Shown: positions 39,094 through 49,376, numbered from the stretch's first letter. The stretch: 64,000 nt of DNA from Bradyrhizobium diazoefficiens (GCF_016616235.1 NZ_CP067100.1:3903001-3967000), one strand, 5' to 3'. Notes: generated by a model from the sequence alone, not told the origin. Numbers and translations: made by a program.

Positions 39094-40092
39094 ATGACCG
39101 ATCTCGATCGCCGCCATTTGCTCGCAGGCGCCGCCGCCATTGGCGTGGCTGCCGCCACCGGCCTCCGGCCGAGGGCCGCCGATGCCGCAGTGCCGCAAGC
39201 CGGCACGCAGGCGCCGGGCTTCTACCGCTACAAGGTCGGCAGCATCGAGTGCACCTCGATCAATGACGGGGCGCGCACCTTCCCGATGCCGGACAAGTTC
39301 GTCACTAACCTGTCGAAGGAGGAGGCGCTCGCGGCGGGCGAGGCCGCCTACATGCCCAAGGGCATGGTGACGGTGCCGTTCAACCCGCAGCTCATCAACA
39401 CCGGCTCCAAGCTGGTGCTGATCGACACCGGCAACGGCGTCGCCAATCTCGAGCCCAGCAAGGGCGCGGTCGGCCGCACGCTGCAAAACCTTGCGGCTGC
39501 CGGCGTCGATCCCAAGAGCATCGACGTAGTGCTGCTCTCGCATCTGCATCCCGATCACACCAACGGCATTCGCCTCGCCGACGGCGCGCTCGCCTTCCCG
39601 AATGCGGAGATCATGGTGCCGGGCAAGGACTGGGAGTTCTGGACCAGCGCGGACAACGCCGCCAAGGCCGAGTCCAACGCGATGATGAAGAACTATTTCG
39701 CCAACGTGAAGAAGACCTTTGCGGGCCTCGAGTCCAAGGTCACCAAGTACGAGTGGGGCAAGGAGGTCGCGCCGGGCATCACCTCGATCGCGACGCCGGG
39801 CCACACGCCCGGCCATACCTCGTTCGCAGTCGCCTCCGGCGATGCCAAGATCCTGATCCAGTCCGACGTCACCAACATTCCCGAATTCTTCCTGCGCAAT
39901 CCGGACTGGCACGTGGCGTTCGACAATGATCCCGCGATGGCGCAGGAGACCCGCCACAAATTCCTCGACATGGCGGCGGCCGAGAAGGCAACGGTTGTGG
40001 GCTTCCACTTCACCTTCCCCTCGGTCGGTCATGTCGAGAAGGACGGCGCCAAATATCGCCTGATCCCGTCGGCGTGGAATCCGACGATCTGA
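39094..40092 (+). CDS. Tat-exported metallo-beta-lactamase-fold hydrolase
   Basis: A 332-residue periplasmic protein. The N-terminus MTDLDRRHLLAGAAAIGVAA is a twin-arginine signal, cleaved near AADA. The metal site is LLSHLHPDHTNGI (HxHxDH) about residue 150, with later ligands in TPGHTPGHTSF and VGFHFTFPSVGHV. This pattern matches exported MBL hydrolases of the lactonase/quorum-quenching-like group, but substrate is unknown. A GGGGACC site precedes the ATG. It ends before a bidirectional hairpin at 40115-40142. Confidence 0.88.
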   Translation: MTDLDRRHLLAGAAAIGVAAATGLRPRAADAAVPQAGTQAPGFYRYKVGSIECTSINDGARTFPMPDKFVTNLSKEEALAAGEAAYMPKGMVTVPFNPQLINTGSKLVLIDTGNGVANLEPSKGAVGRTLQNLAAAGVDPKSIDVVLLSHLHPDHTNGIRLADGALAFPNAEIMVPGKDWEFWTSADNAAKAESNAMMKNYFANVKKTFAGLESKVTKYEWGKEVAPGITSIATPGHTPGHTSFAVASGDAKILIQSDVTNIPEFFLRNPDWHVAFDNDPAMAQETRHKFLDMAAAEKATVVGFHFTFPSVGHVEKDGAKYRLIPSAWNPTI

Positions 40093-40114
40093 GCTGGACG
40101 AGAGGTTCGCGAAG

Positions 40115-40142
40115 AATCGGGCCGCCGCTTGGCGGCCCGATT
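40115..40142. terminator. Strong hairpin terminator after the MBL-fold gene
   Basis: AATCGGGCCGCC and GGCGGCCCGATT form a perfect 12-bp stem with loop GCTT, followed by GCTTT. It lies 22 bases after the stop codon. On the opposite strand it is preceded by AATC only, so it mainly serves the plus strand. Confidence 0.8.
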
Positions 40143-40272
40143 GCTTTGGATGACCATCTGCTTTCGGGAAACTCTACGTTTCCAAATCGGACTGGTTCAT
40201 GCACTTGCATCGATCGACCCGGATCGCTTAAGTGCCGCCCGGCACTCCCGCTCAAGCCCTCGAGGACACTTC

Positions 40273-40824
40273 ATGGCCTACAACATCGTCGTTATCGCCG
40301 GCAGCCTGCGCAAGGACAGCTTCTCGCTGAAGATCGCCAATGCGCTCGCAAAACTGGCGCCCGCATCCCTCAAGCTCGAGGTCGTCACGCTGGGAGGCAT
40401 CTCGTTCTTCAACCAGGATCTCGAGGGCGCGCCGCCCGCGGACTGGCTGGCCTTCCGCGAGAAGATTCAGAAATCCGACGGCGTCATCTTCGTGACCCCC
40501 GAATACAACCGGGCGATTCCGGGCGTGCTCAAGAACGCCATCGACGTCGCCTCGCGCCCTTATGGCAAGAGCTCGTTCAACGGCAAGCCGGTCGGCATCG
40601 TCTCGAACTCGCCTGGCCCGCTCGGTGGCGTCAGCGCCGCCAAGACGCTGCAGAACATTCTGCCGGGCATTTCCGGCCCGATCATGCAGCAGCCGGAGAC
40701 CTATCTGAACGCCGTCGGCGACGCTTTCGATGCGGAAGGTAATCTGGTCAAGGAGTCGCTGAAGCCCGTGCTCCAAGCCTATATCGACGCCTTCGCCGCG
40801 CACGTGGCCAAGCACCACGGCTGA
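40273..40824 (+). CDS. NADPH-dependent FMN reductase
   Basis: A 183-residue flavodoxin-fold enzyme of the ChrR/azoreductase type. The FMN-phosphate loop is VIAGSLRKDSFSLKIAN, the isoalloxazine-binding part is FVTPEYNRAIPGVLKNAID, and the later SNSPGPLGGVSAAKTLQNIL completes the pocket. It reduces quinones, chromate or flavins using NAD(P)H; substrate not decidable. GAGGA lies 8 bases upstream of the ATG at 40273; an in-frame extension upstream has no ribosome site. Confidence 0.92.
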   Translation: MAYNIVVIAGSLRKDSFSLKIANALAKLAPASLKLEVVTLGGISFFNQDLEGAPPADWLAFREKIQKSDGVIFVTPEYNRAIPGVLKNAIDVASRPYGKSSFNGKPVGIVSNSPGPLGGVSAAKTLQNILPGISGPIMQQPETYLNAVGDAFDAEGNLVKESLKPVLQAYIDAFAAHVAKHHG

Positions 40825-40840
40825 GGTCTCATTCTCCGTC

Positions 40841-40863
40841 ATGGCCGGGCTTGTCCCGGCCAT
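40841..40863. repeat. Intergenic palindromic element, GGCCGGGC...CCCGGCC type
   Basis: ATGGCCGGG and CCCGGCCAT form a perfect 9-bp stem with loop CTTGT, followed by CCGCGTCTTGG. From experience this sequence recurs in Bradyrhizobium intergenic regions as a REP-like element. It lies 16 bases after a stop codon and may also act as a terminator. Confidence 0.7.
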
Positions 40864-40962
40864 CCGCGTCTTGGCTGACCGCAACGACGAACGTGGATGG
40901 GCATGACGACTAGCGGTGGGCTGGTTAGCACTCCCTTAACCAAGCTGCCCCATCTTCCCAGC

Positions 40963-41280
40963 ATGGTCTCCCGCGCGCGCCTGAAATCGATCCTGACCGG
41001 CCTTGCCCTCTATGCGATGGCGGCCGCCATCGTCGGCTATTTCGGCGTCAACGCCTATACCGGCAAATACGGCCTCAACGCCCGCCAGGAGCTTGACCAG
41101 GAGATCATCGCGCTGACCAGCGAGCTGGCGCAGCTCAAGCGCGAGCGCGCCAGGAGCGAGCAGCGCGTCTCGCTGCTGCGCTCCGAGAAGATCGATCCCG
41201 ACATGCTGGAGGAGCGGGCGCGCTTCCAGCTCGACTATGTCAATCCGCACGATCTCGTTCGGATGATCCCGGCGAAATGA
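40963..41280 (+). CDS. ftsB: Septum formation initiator FtsB/DivIC-like
   Basis: A 105-residue bitopic division protein. One membrane helix (ILTGLALYAMAAAIVGYFGV) is followed by a coiled coil (ARQELDQEIIALTSELAQLK, RERARSEQRVSLL) and EKIDPDMLEERARFQLDYVN. In other bacteria FtsB joins FtsL and FtsQ in the divisome. The ATG at 40963 is preferred because the family sequence starts there, though the ribosome site is weak; an in-frame ATG at 40897 adds 22 residues. Its place between eno and pdhA is conserved in alphaproteobacteria. Confidence 0.88.
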   Translation: MVSRARLKSILTGLALYAMAAAIVGYFGVNAYTGKYGLNARQELDQEIIALTSELAQLKRERARSEQRVSLLRSEKIDPDMLEERARFQLDYVNPHDLVRMIPAK

Positions 41281-41399
41281 TCGGAGCGCGCCGCGCGCGG
41301 GTCACAAGCGTCATCTGCCTGTCAGAGAATTCGGACAAGACGACGAGCTCACCCTTGTGGCGTTTTGACGCGATGCTGCGCAAAAGATGGAGGCTTGTC

Positions 41400-42779
41400 A
41401 TGCCGGACAATCGTTCGCGACGGACGGTGCGTATTGGAGCGATGCTGCTCGGCGCGGCGTTCCTTCCTCTGTCGATGGCCTTCGCACAGACCGGCCCGGC
41501 CCCATCAGGCGCCAAGCAGGTCCCGACCCTCGACGGCAGGCCGCCGCTGATCCTCGGACATCGCGGACTGCCGGGGCTGGTGGCCGAAGAGACCGAGGCA
41601 TCGTACGAGCTTGCCGCAGCGCTCGGCACCGACGCGCTCGAAGAGGATTTGCACCTGACCAAGGACTGCGTCCTCGTGGTGCGCCATAACCCCTGGCTCA
41701 GCGACAACACCAATGTGGCCGAGGTGGCCAAGACCAACGCGGCTGTCGCGGCGCGCAAGCGCACGGTGCCCGGTGTGCGCGTCAAAGCGCCGGCTCCCAC
41801 CAACGGGCCCGCCGACTACCTCACGGACCTCACCGATCCCGCCGACCCGAAATCGGTGCTGAAGTCGCTGATCGTGGACGGCGAAGACCACACCAACGAC
41901 TGGTCGATCACCGACTTCACCATGGCCGAGCTGAAGCAATGGATCGCCGGCACCACCTATGATGCGGCCAACGAGCGGCCAAAAGTCTTCAATGGCAAAT
42001 TCCCCGTCATCAGCTTCCAGGACGTCATCGACATCGCCAAGGCCAGGAGCAAGCAGACGGGACGTTCTATCCTCGTCTATCCCGAGACCAAGAATCCGAC
42101 CTGGAATAATGCCCAGGGGATCGCAAACGGCTGCGGCATGCCCGGCAGCCGCCCGCTCGAAGATGCCCTGATCAAGATCATCAAGGACAACGGCCTCAAC
42201 ACCAGGGACGCGCCGATCCTGGTCCAGAGCTTCGAGCCCGGCAGCCTGAAATATATGCGCAGCCATGGCTTGGAAACGCGGCAGGTCCAGCTCATCGACG
42301 GCAACGGCATCGACTTCAAAACCGGCAAGGTCCTGCTCAACAACATCACCACGTCGCGTCCGTACGACTGGACGGTGGCGGGCGACGCGCGCCTCTACGA
42401 TGCAATGCTGACCCCGGAGGGTCTTGCCGAGATCAAGTCCTATGCCGACGGCATCGGTCCGTGGAAGGCCTATATCGTTCCGCTCAAGATTGCGCCGTGG
42501 AAGGACAGCAACGCCGACGGCACGCCCTACAAGGGATCGACGCCGGAAGCATCGACGCAGCAGCCGACCAGTCTCATTGCCGACGCGCACAAGCTCGGCC
42601 TGTTCGTGCACGTCTTCACGTTCCGCAACGAGAAGAAATATCTCGCTGCCGATTATCGCGGTGATCCGGCGCAGGAGTATCTCAAGTTCTTCTGTCTCGG
42701 CGTCGACGGCGTGTTCACAGACTTCACGCACACCGGCGTTGCCGCCCGCGCAGCCTATCTGCGCGAGCTCGGCTGGTAA
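41400..42779 (+). CDS. Periplasmic glycerophosphodiester phosphodiesterase
   Basis: Hydrolyses deacylated phospholipids to glycerol 3-phosphate and an alcohol. A signal peptide (RIGAMLLGAAFLPLSMAFA) is followed by the GDPD active site: LILGHRGLPGLVAEETEAS with the first His-Arg, ALEEDLHLTKDCVLVVRH with the metal-binding Glu/Asp and second catalytic His. C-terminal parts have YPETKNPTW and FCLGVDGVFTDF. The start at 41400 has GGAGG six bases upstream; a longer frame to 41277 would overlap ftsB and is rejected. 459 residues, the size of GlpQ-like enzymes. It lies between ftsB and pdhA. Confidence 0.92.
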   Translation: MPDNRSRRTVRIGAMLLGAAFLPLSMAFAQTGPAPSGAKQVPTLDGRPPLILGHRGLPGLVAEETEASYELAAALGTDALEEDLHLTKDCVLVVRHNPWLSDNTNVAEVAKTNAAVAARKRTVPGVRVKAPAPTNGPADYLTDLTDPADPKSVLKSLIVDGEDHTNDWSITDFTMAELKQWIAGTTYDAANERPKVFNGKFPVISFQDVIDIAKARSKQTGRSILVYPETKNPTWNNAQGIANGCGMPGSRPLEDALIKIIKDNGLNTRDAPILVQSFEPGSLKYMRSHGLETRQVQLIDGNGIDFKTGKVLLNNITTSRPYDWTVAGDARLYDAMLTPEGLAEIKSYADGIGPWKAYIVPLKIAPWKDSNADGTPYKGSTPEASTQQPTSLIADAHKLGLFVHVFTFRNEKKYLAADYRGDPAQEYLKFFCLGVDGVFTDFTHTGVAARAAYLRELGW

Positions 42780-42804
42780 GGTCATCGATACGAATCGGAC
42801 ACGG

Positions 42805-42822
42805 CACGGGCTTCGGCCCGTG
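42805..42822 (+). terminator. UUCG-tetraloop hairpin after the GDPD gene
   Basis: CACGGGC-TTCG-GCCCGTG, a perfect 7-bp stem closed by a TTCG loop, 25 bases after the stop. No T-run follows, so termination may be inefficient. The rest of the 265 bp to pdhA holds its promoter; TTTGACTTGGG at 42996-43006 is a possible -35 region. Confidence 0.55.
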
Positions 42823-43044
42823 AGCTGCGCGTCCGACGCGCTTGCCGCATCTACCGGCACCGCCTGCGTCGCTGAGGAGCGAATGTTGCCCAATCCGCGC
42901 CAAAGGTTTTGCAAAGTTTCGGCCACGTTGCAGTGCGGCATAATGAAAATCGTGCCATGTCACCTGTCATGCCGCTGCGGTGCTTTCCAACCGCGTTTGA
43001 CTTGGGTTAGAGAGGGCTGAAGTTTTCTCTGACCCGGAATTCCC

Positions 43045-44067
43045 ATGGCCGCACCCAAGAAAGCCGCCGCGAGCGCTGCACAGGACAAGATGGACGGCGG
43101 TTCGCCCCCGGAATTCACCAGGGAACAGGAGCTCAAGGCGCTCCGCGAGATGCTCCTGATCCGGCGGTTCGAGGAAAAGGCCGGCCAGCTCTACGGCATG
43201 GGCGCGATCGGCGGCTTCTGCCATCTCTATATCGGCCAGGAGGCCGTCGTGGTCGGCATGCAGATGGCCCTGAAAGGGGGCGATCAGGTCATCACCGGCT
43301 ATCGCGATCACGGCCATATGCTCGCCACCGGCATGGACGCCAAGGGCGTCATGGCCGAGCTCACGGGCCGCCGCGGCGGCTATTCCAAGGGCAAGGGCGG
43401 CTCCATGCACATGTTCAGCAAGGAGAAGCATTTTTACGGCGGCCACGGCATCGTCGGTGCCCAGGTTTCGCTCGGCACGGGTCTCGCCTTCGCCAACCAC
43501 TATCGCGGCAACGACAATGTCAGCGTCACCTATTTCGGTGACGGCGCGGCCAATCAGGGCCAGGTCTATGAGAGCTTCAACATGGCGGAGCTCTGGAAGC
43601 TGCCGGTGATCTACGTCATCGAGAACAACCGCTACGCCATGGGCACCTCGGTTTCGCGCGCCTCGGCGCAGCAGGATTTCTCCAAGCGCGGCGCCTCCTT
43701 CAACATCCCCGGCAAGCAGGTCGACGGCATGGATGTGCGCGCCGTGAAGGCGGCGGGCGAGGAGGCGGCGGCCTGGTGCCGCGCCGGCAAAGGCCCCTAC
43801 ATCCTGGAGATGCAGACCTACCGCTATCGCGGCCACTCGATGTCCGACCCCGCCAAATATCGTACGCGCGAGGAGGTCGAGAAGATCCGCCATGACCAGG
43901 ACCCGATCGAGCAGGTGCGCAACCGCCTGCTCGCGGCCAAGGTCAGTGAGGCCGATCTCAAGGCGATCGACGCCGAGGTGCGCGACATCGTCAACGCGTC
44001 CGCCGATTTCGCCCAGCATGATCCGGAGCCGGATGCCGCCGAGCTCTGGACCGACGTTTACCGCTGA
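43045..44067 (+). CDS. pdhA: Pyruvate dehydrogenase E1 component, alpha subunit
   Basis: Thiamine-diphosphate dependent subunit that decarboxylates pyruvate. The phosphorylation-loop region is [19 protein letters not shown], and the ThDP site is [20 protein letters not shown] ending ENNRYAMG. It begins with an Ala/Lys-rich leader and [18 protein letters not shown]. 340 residues, typical of the alpha-beta type E1. First gene of the pdh cluster. Confidence 0.97.
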   Translation: MAAPKKAAASAAQDKMDGGSPPEFTREQELKALREMLLIRRFEEKAGQLYGMGAIGGFCHLYIGQEAVVVGMQMALKGGDQVITGYRDHGHMLATGMDAKGVMAELTGRRGGYSKGKGGSMHMFSKEKHFYGGHGIVGAQVSLGTGLAFANHYRGNDNVSVTYFGDGAANQGQVYESFNMAELWKLPVIYVIENNRYAMGTSVSRASAQQDFSKRGASFNIPGKQVDGMDVRAVKAAGEEAAAWCRAGKGPYILEMQTYRYRGHSMSDPAKYRTREEVEKIRHDQDPIEQVRNRLLAAKVSEADLKAIDAEVRDIVNASADFAQHDPEPDAAELWTDVYR

Positions 44068-44096
44068 ACGCGCGCAAGCTTTCCTTTGGAGTCGAT

Positions 44097-45488
<1,392 letters not shown>

Positions 45489-45491
45489 ACC

Positions 45492-45794
45492 ATGGCGGGC
45501 CCGAAGGAGCAGCCACTGCCGCCCGACGTCATGACCCGCGAGGACGCGGTCGAGATCCTGCGCGTGTTCGTGCTGGACGGCGGGCTGTCGATGGCGTTCC
45601 AGCGGGCCTTCGAGGAGCCCGACATGTGGGGCCTGCTGCTGGTCGATCTTGCCCGCCACGCCGCACGCGCCTATGCGCGCGAGAGCGAATACACCGAGGA
45701 AGACGCCCTGAACCGGATCCTCGAGATGTTCCAGGCCGAGATCGAGCGCCCCACCGACACCGGCACCACGACGCCGCGCGGCAAGGGGCACTGA
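45492..45794 (+). CDS. DUF5076 domain protein
   Basis: A 100-residue protein; the conserved text is MTREDAVEILRVFVLDGGL, SMAFQRAFEEPDMWGLLLVD and LARHAARAYARESEYTEEDA. It is helical, with no membrane segment. It begins 3 bases after the pdhB stop (TAG acc ATG), so it is cotranscribed and probably coupled. I recognise it as a small protein carried between pdhB and pdhC in Bradyrhizobium; function unknown. Confidence 0.8.
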   Translation: MAGPKEQPLPPDVMTREDAVEILRVFVLDGGLSMAFQRAFEEPDMWGLLLVDLARHAARAYARESEYTEEDALNRILEMFQAEIERPTDTGTTTPRGKGH

Positions 45795-45796
45795 CC

Positions 45797-46249
45797 GTGG
45801 CCGTCGAAGCCCATCATTTCGATTTCATGCTGGAGGCGATCCGCGAGGCGGAAGCCTCGATCGCGCAGGGCGGCCTGCCGATCGGCGCCGTGCTGACCCG
45901 CGAGAACAAGATCATCGCGCGCGGCCACAACAACCGTGTGCAGGAGAACAACCCGATCCTGCACGGCGAGATGAGCTGTCTGCGCGAAGCCGGCGCGATC
46001 TCGTTCCACGACACCGTCATGTACACCACGCTGTCGCCATGCTCGATGTGTGCCGGCGCGCTCGCTTTGTTCAAGGTCAAGCTCGTGGTGATCGGGGAAT
46101 CCGTCACCTTCGACGGCTCCAAGGACATCCTCGACAAGTTCGGCATCCCCTGGATCGACCTTGCCGACGAGCGCTCCATCACCATGATGAAGAATTGGCG
46201 TTCCAATCCTGCCAATGAGCGCCTGTGGCAGGGCGACATCGGCAACTAA
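45797..46249 (+). CDS. Nucleobase deaminase resembling yeast cytosine deaminase Fcy1
   Basis: A 150-residue zinc deaminase with a GTG start, supported by AAGGGG 8 bases upstream. The zinc site is LHGEMSCLRE (H56, catalytic E58) and TTLSPCSMCAGAL (C82, C85). The whole layout resembles yeast Fcy1 rather than CodA or tRNA adenosine deaminase TadA: GGLPIGAVL, NNRVQENNPILHGE, VVIGESVTFDG and a C-terminus ending LWQGDIGN, where Fcy1 ends WFEDIGE. Fcy1 converts cytosine to uracil. Members of this group in bacteria include guanine and other deaminases, so the substrate is uncertain. It lies in the pdh operon after the DUF5076 gene. Confidence 0.88.
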   Translation: MAVEAHHFDFMLEAIREAEASIAQGGLPIGAVLTRENKIIARGHNNRVQENNPILHGEMSCLREAGAISFHDTVMYTTLSPCSMCAGALALFKVKLVVIGESVTFDGSKDILDKFGIPWIDLADERSITMMKNWRSNPANERLWQGDIGN

Positions 46250-46312
46250 ACCTGGTCTGTTCGTCCTCGCTTCCGGGGACGGCGTTTTTGAGAAGTTCTT
46301 CGTGAGGTCAGC

Positions 46313-47674
46313 ATGCCCATCAACATCCTGATGCCCGCTCTTTCGCCGACGATGGAGAAGGGCAACCTCGCCAAGTGGCTGAAGAAGGAAGGCGACAAGG
46401 TCAAATCCGGCGACGTCATCGCCGAGATCGAGACCGACAAGGCGACCATGGAGGTCGAGGCCATCGACGAGGGCACGATCGCCAAAATCCTGGTGCCCGA
46501 GGGCACCCAGGACGTCCCGGTCAACGACGTGATCGCAGTGCTCGCCGGCGAGGGCGAGGACGTGAAGGCCGCCGGTAGCGCCAAGCCGAGCGCGTCGGCC
46601 GCGCCGCCCAAAGCTGCTGACAAGCCCGCTGAGGCTCCCGCTGCTGCGCCAGCTCCTGCGCCCGCTGCTCCCAAGGCCGCACCGCCGCCCGCCGCCGCAC
46701 CAGCGCCGCAGGCCCCAGCTCCCGCCGCGCAGGCCAATGGCCATGGTGGCCGCGTGTTCTCATCGCCGCTGGCGCGGCGTCTTGCCAAGGAAGCCGGCAT
46801 CGATGTCGGCATGGTCACCGGCACCGGCCCGCATGGCCGCGTCGTCGCGCGCGACGTCGAGCAGGCCAAGTCGGGCAAGGGCCTCAAGGCGCCTGCGGCA
46901 GCGCCACCAGGCGCGCCCTCGATCGCGCCGACCATGTCGGACAAGCAGATCCTGTCGCTGTTCGAGCCCGGCTCCTACGACGTCGTCCCGCATGACGGCA
47001 TGCGCCGTACCATCGCGCAGCGCCTGACGGCATCGATCCAGAACGTCCCGCACTTCTATCTCACGATGGACTGCGACATCGGCAAGCTGCTCGCCGCGCG
47101 CGAGGAGATCAATGCGGCAGCTCCCAAGGACAAGGAGAAGAAGCCGCTCTACAAGATCTCGGTCAACGATTTCGTCATCAAGGCGATGGCGGTCGCGCTG
47201 CAGAAGATCCCGAACTGCAACGTCAGCTGGACCGAATCCGGTATGGTCAAGCACCATCATTCCGACGTCGGCGTCGCGGTGGCGATGCCCGGCGGGCTGA
47301 TCACGCCGATCATCCGCAAGGCCGAAACCAAGACGCTCTCGATCATCTCGAACGAGATGAAGGATTTTGCCGCCCGCGCCCGCTCGCGCAAGCTGAAGCC
47401 GGAAGAGTACCAGGGCGGCACCACCGCCGTCTCCAACCTCGGCATGTACGGCATCAGCCACTTCACCGCCGTAATCAATCCGCCGCACGCGACCATCCTC
47501 GCAGTCGGCACCAGCGAGGAGCGTCCCGTCGTGCGCGGCGGCAAGATCGAGATCGCGCACATGATGAGCGTGACCTTGTCTTGCGATCACCGCGCCATCG
47601 ACGGCGCGCTCGGCGCCGAGCTGATCGGTGCGTTCAAGCAGCTGATCGAAAATCCCGTCATGATGATGGTGTGA
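46313..47674 (+). CDS. pdhC: Dihydrolipoamide acetyltransferase (E2) of pyruvate dehydrogenase
   Basis: A 453-residue E2 core subunit. Residues 1-78 are a lipoyl domain with K43 in [13 protein letters not shown], nearly identical to that of PdhB; an Ala/Pro-rich linker follows; the peripheral-subunit-binding domain is FSSPLARRLAKEAGIDVGMV; the catalytic domain contains NVPHFYLTMDCDI and ends with SCDHRAIDGALGAEL, holding the active-site His. Its stop overlaps the next start by one base. Confidence 0.97.
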   Translation: MPINILMPALSPTMEKGNLAKWLKKEGDKVKSGDVIAEIETDKATMEVEAIDEGTIAKILVPEGTQDVPVNDVIAVLAGEGEDVKAAGSAKPSASAAPPKAADKPAEAPAAAPAPAPAAPKAAPPPAAAPAPQAPAPAAQANGHGGRVFSSPLARRLAKEAGIDVGMVTGTGPHGRVVARDVEQAKSGKGLKAPAAAPPGAPSIAPTMSDKQILSLFEPGSYDVVPHDGMRRTIAQRLTASIQNVPHFYLTMDCDIGKLLAAREEINAAAPKDKEKKPLYKISVNDFVIKAMAVALQKIPNCNVSWTESGMVKHHHSDVGVAVAMPGGLITPIIRKAETKTLSIISNEMKDFAARARSRKLKPEEYQGGTTAVSNLGMYGISHFTAVINPPHATILAVGTSEERPVVRGGKIEIAHMMSVTLSCDHRAIDGALGAELIGAFKQLIENPVMMMV

Positions 47675-47862
47675 TGGGCTGGGCCATGTACGCGATCTAC
47701 GGTCCGTACGTCCTGCTCGCCGCCATCCTCATTGCTTCGATATTTGCCTTTCAACGTGACCTCGTATCCACGACCCAGTTCAAGATCATGACCATCGGCG
47801 CGGGCGTGCTCGCGCTGGTTTGGACCGCGATCCTGGGCGGAATTTGGCTGGAGTACAGATAA
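47674..47862 (+). CDS. 62-residue membrane protein between pdhC and lpdA
   Basis: Two predicted membrane helices, MYAIYGPYVLLAAILIASIF and a second from IMTIGAGVLALVWTAILGGI, joined by the short loop AFQRDLVSTTQFK. Both start and stop overlap neighbours by one base (pdhC TGATG; TAATG into lpdA), giving full translational coupling. Small proteins at this site are seen in related genomes. It might tether the complex to the membrane or be unrelated; no motif tells. Confidence 0.75.
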   Translation: MGWAMYAIYGPYVLLAAILIASIFAFQRDLVSTTQFKIMTIGAGVLALVWTAILGGIWLEYR

Positions 47863-49283
47863 TGGCCGACACGTCCTTCGACATCATCATCATCGGCTCC
47901 GGCCCCGGCGGTTACGTCACCGCGATCCGCGCCGCCCAGCTCGGTTTCAAGGTTGCGATCGTCGAGAAATCCTATCTCGGCGGCATCTGCCTGAACTGGG
48001 GCTGCATTCCGACCAAGGCGCTCTTACGCTCGGCGGAGATCTATCACTACATGCAGCACGCCAAGGATTACGGCCTGTCGGCGGAAAAAGTCTCGTTCGA
48101 TCCGAAAGCCGTGGTGCAGCGCTCGCGCGGCGTGTCGAAGCGTCTGAATGACGGCGTCGGCTTTCTGATGAAGAAGAACAAGGTCAGCGTGATCTGGGGC
48201 TCTGCCTCCATCGACGCCCCCGGCAAGGTCACGGTAAAGAAGTCCGACGTCGAGGGCCCCAAGGGCACGCTGGGCGAGGGGACCTACCAGGCCAAGCACA
48301 TCATCATCGCGACCGGTGCACGGCCGCGCGTCTTGCCGGGGCTCGAGCCCGACAAGAAGCTGATCTGGACCTACTTCGAGGCCATGGTGCCGGAGAAGAT
48401 GCCGAAGTCGCTGCTGGTCGTCGGCTCCGGTGCGATCGGCATCGAATTCGCCTCGTTCTTCCACACCATGGGAAGCGACGTCACCGTAGTCGAGGTGCTG
48501 CCGCAGATTCTGCCGGTCGAAGACGCCGAGATCGCCGGCCTCGCGCGAAAACGGCTGGAAAAGCAGGGCATCAAGATCATGTCCTCGACCAAGGTGACCA
48601 AGCTCGAGAAGAAGGCCGACAGCGTCGTCGCCACCATCGACGACGGCAAGGGCAAGCCCGTCACCACCGAGTTCGAGCGCGTGATCTCGGCGGTCGGCGT
48701 CGTCGGCAATATCGAGAATCTCGGCCTCGAAAAGCTGGGCGTCAAAACCGACCGCGGCACGATCGTGATCGACGGTTACGGCAAGACCAACGTGCCCGGC
48801 ATCTACGCCATCGGCGACGTCGCAGGTCCGCCGATGCTTGCTCACAAGGCCGAGCATGAAGGCGTGATCTGCGTCGAAGCGATCAAGCGCCTCAATCCGC
48901 ACCCCATGGACAAGAATCTGATCCCGGGCTGCACCTATTGCCAGCCGCAGGTGGCCTCAGTCGGCCTCACCGAAGCCAAGGCGAAAGAAAACGGCCGCGA
49001 GATCCGCGTCGGCCGCTTCCCCTTCGTCGGCAACGGCAAGGCGATCGCGCTCGGCGAGGACCAGGGCCTGGTCAAGGTGATCTTCGACAAGAAGACCGGC
49101 CAGCTCCTCGGAGCCCACATGGTCGGCGCCGAAGTCACCGAGCTGATCCAGGGCTACGTCGTCGCCATGAACCTGGAGACCACGGAAGAAGAGCTGATGC
49201 ACACCGTGTTCCCGCATCCGACCCTCTCGGAGATGATGAAGGAAGCGGTGCTGGATGCTTATGGAAGGGTGCTGAATATTTGA
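47862..49283 (+). CDS. lpdA: Dihydrolipoamide dehydrogenase (E3)
   Basis: FAD enzyme reoxidising dihydrolipoyl groups with NAD+. The FAD site is IIIIGSGPGGYVTAIRAAQL, and the redox disulfide is C43-C48 in GGICLNWGCIPTKALL. The second nucleotide site is LLVVGSGAIGIEFASFFH, and the C-terminal dimer-interface motif is HTVFPHPTLSEMM with catalytic His-Glu region. 473 residues. Last gene of the coupled pdh run; lipA, the usual next gene, is not here. Confidence 0.97.
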   Translation: MADTSFDIIIIGSGPGGYVTAIRAAQLGFKVAIVEKSYLGGICLNWGCIPTKALLRSAEIYHYMQHAKDYGLSAEKVSFDPKAVVQRSRGVSKRLNDGVGFLMKKNKVSVIWGSASIDAPGKVTVKKSDVEGPKGTLGEGTYQAKHIIIATGARPRVLPGLEPDKKLIWTYFEAMVPEKMPKSLLVVGSGAIGIEFASFFHTMGSDVTVVEVLPQILPVEDAEIAGLARKRLEKQGIKIMSSTKVTKLEKKADSVVATIDDGKGKPVTTEFERVISAVGVVGNIENLGLEKLGVKTDRGTIVIDGYGKTNVPGIYAIGDVAGPPMLAHKAEHEGVICVEAIKRLNPHPMDKNLIPGCTYCQPQVASVGLTEAKAKENGREIRVGRFPFVGNGKAIALGEDQGLVKVIFDKKTGQLLGAHMVGAEVTELIQGYVVAMNLETTEEELMHTVFPHPTLSEMMKEAVLDAYGRVLNI

Positions 49284-49290
49284 TTTTCGC

Positions 49291-49376
49291 CGTCATTGCG
49301 AGCGAAGCGAAGCAATCCAGAGCGCACCCGCGGAAACAGTCTGGATTGCTCATCGCAAGAGCTCCTCGCAATGACG
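49291..49376. repeat. Intergenic hairpin repeat CGTCATTGCGAG...CTCGCAATGACG
   Basis: Outer arms of 12 bases (49291-49302 and 49365-49376) are perfectly complementary, with inner arms AGCAATCCAG/CTGGATTGCT (49311-49320, 49341-49350). This nested palindrome is a REP-like element that I know to recur in Bradyrhizobium and Rhodopseudomonas genomes. It separates lpdA from the next gene and can act as a terminator. Confidence 0.8.

Noticed and set aside
41277..41399. Longer N-terminus for the glycerophosphodiesterase overlapping ftsB
   Set aside because: The added 41 residues break the signal peptide position, while GGAGG sits at ideal distance before the ATG at 41400.
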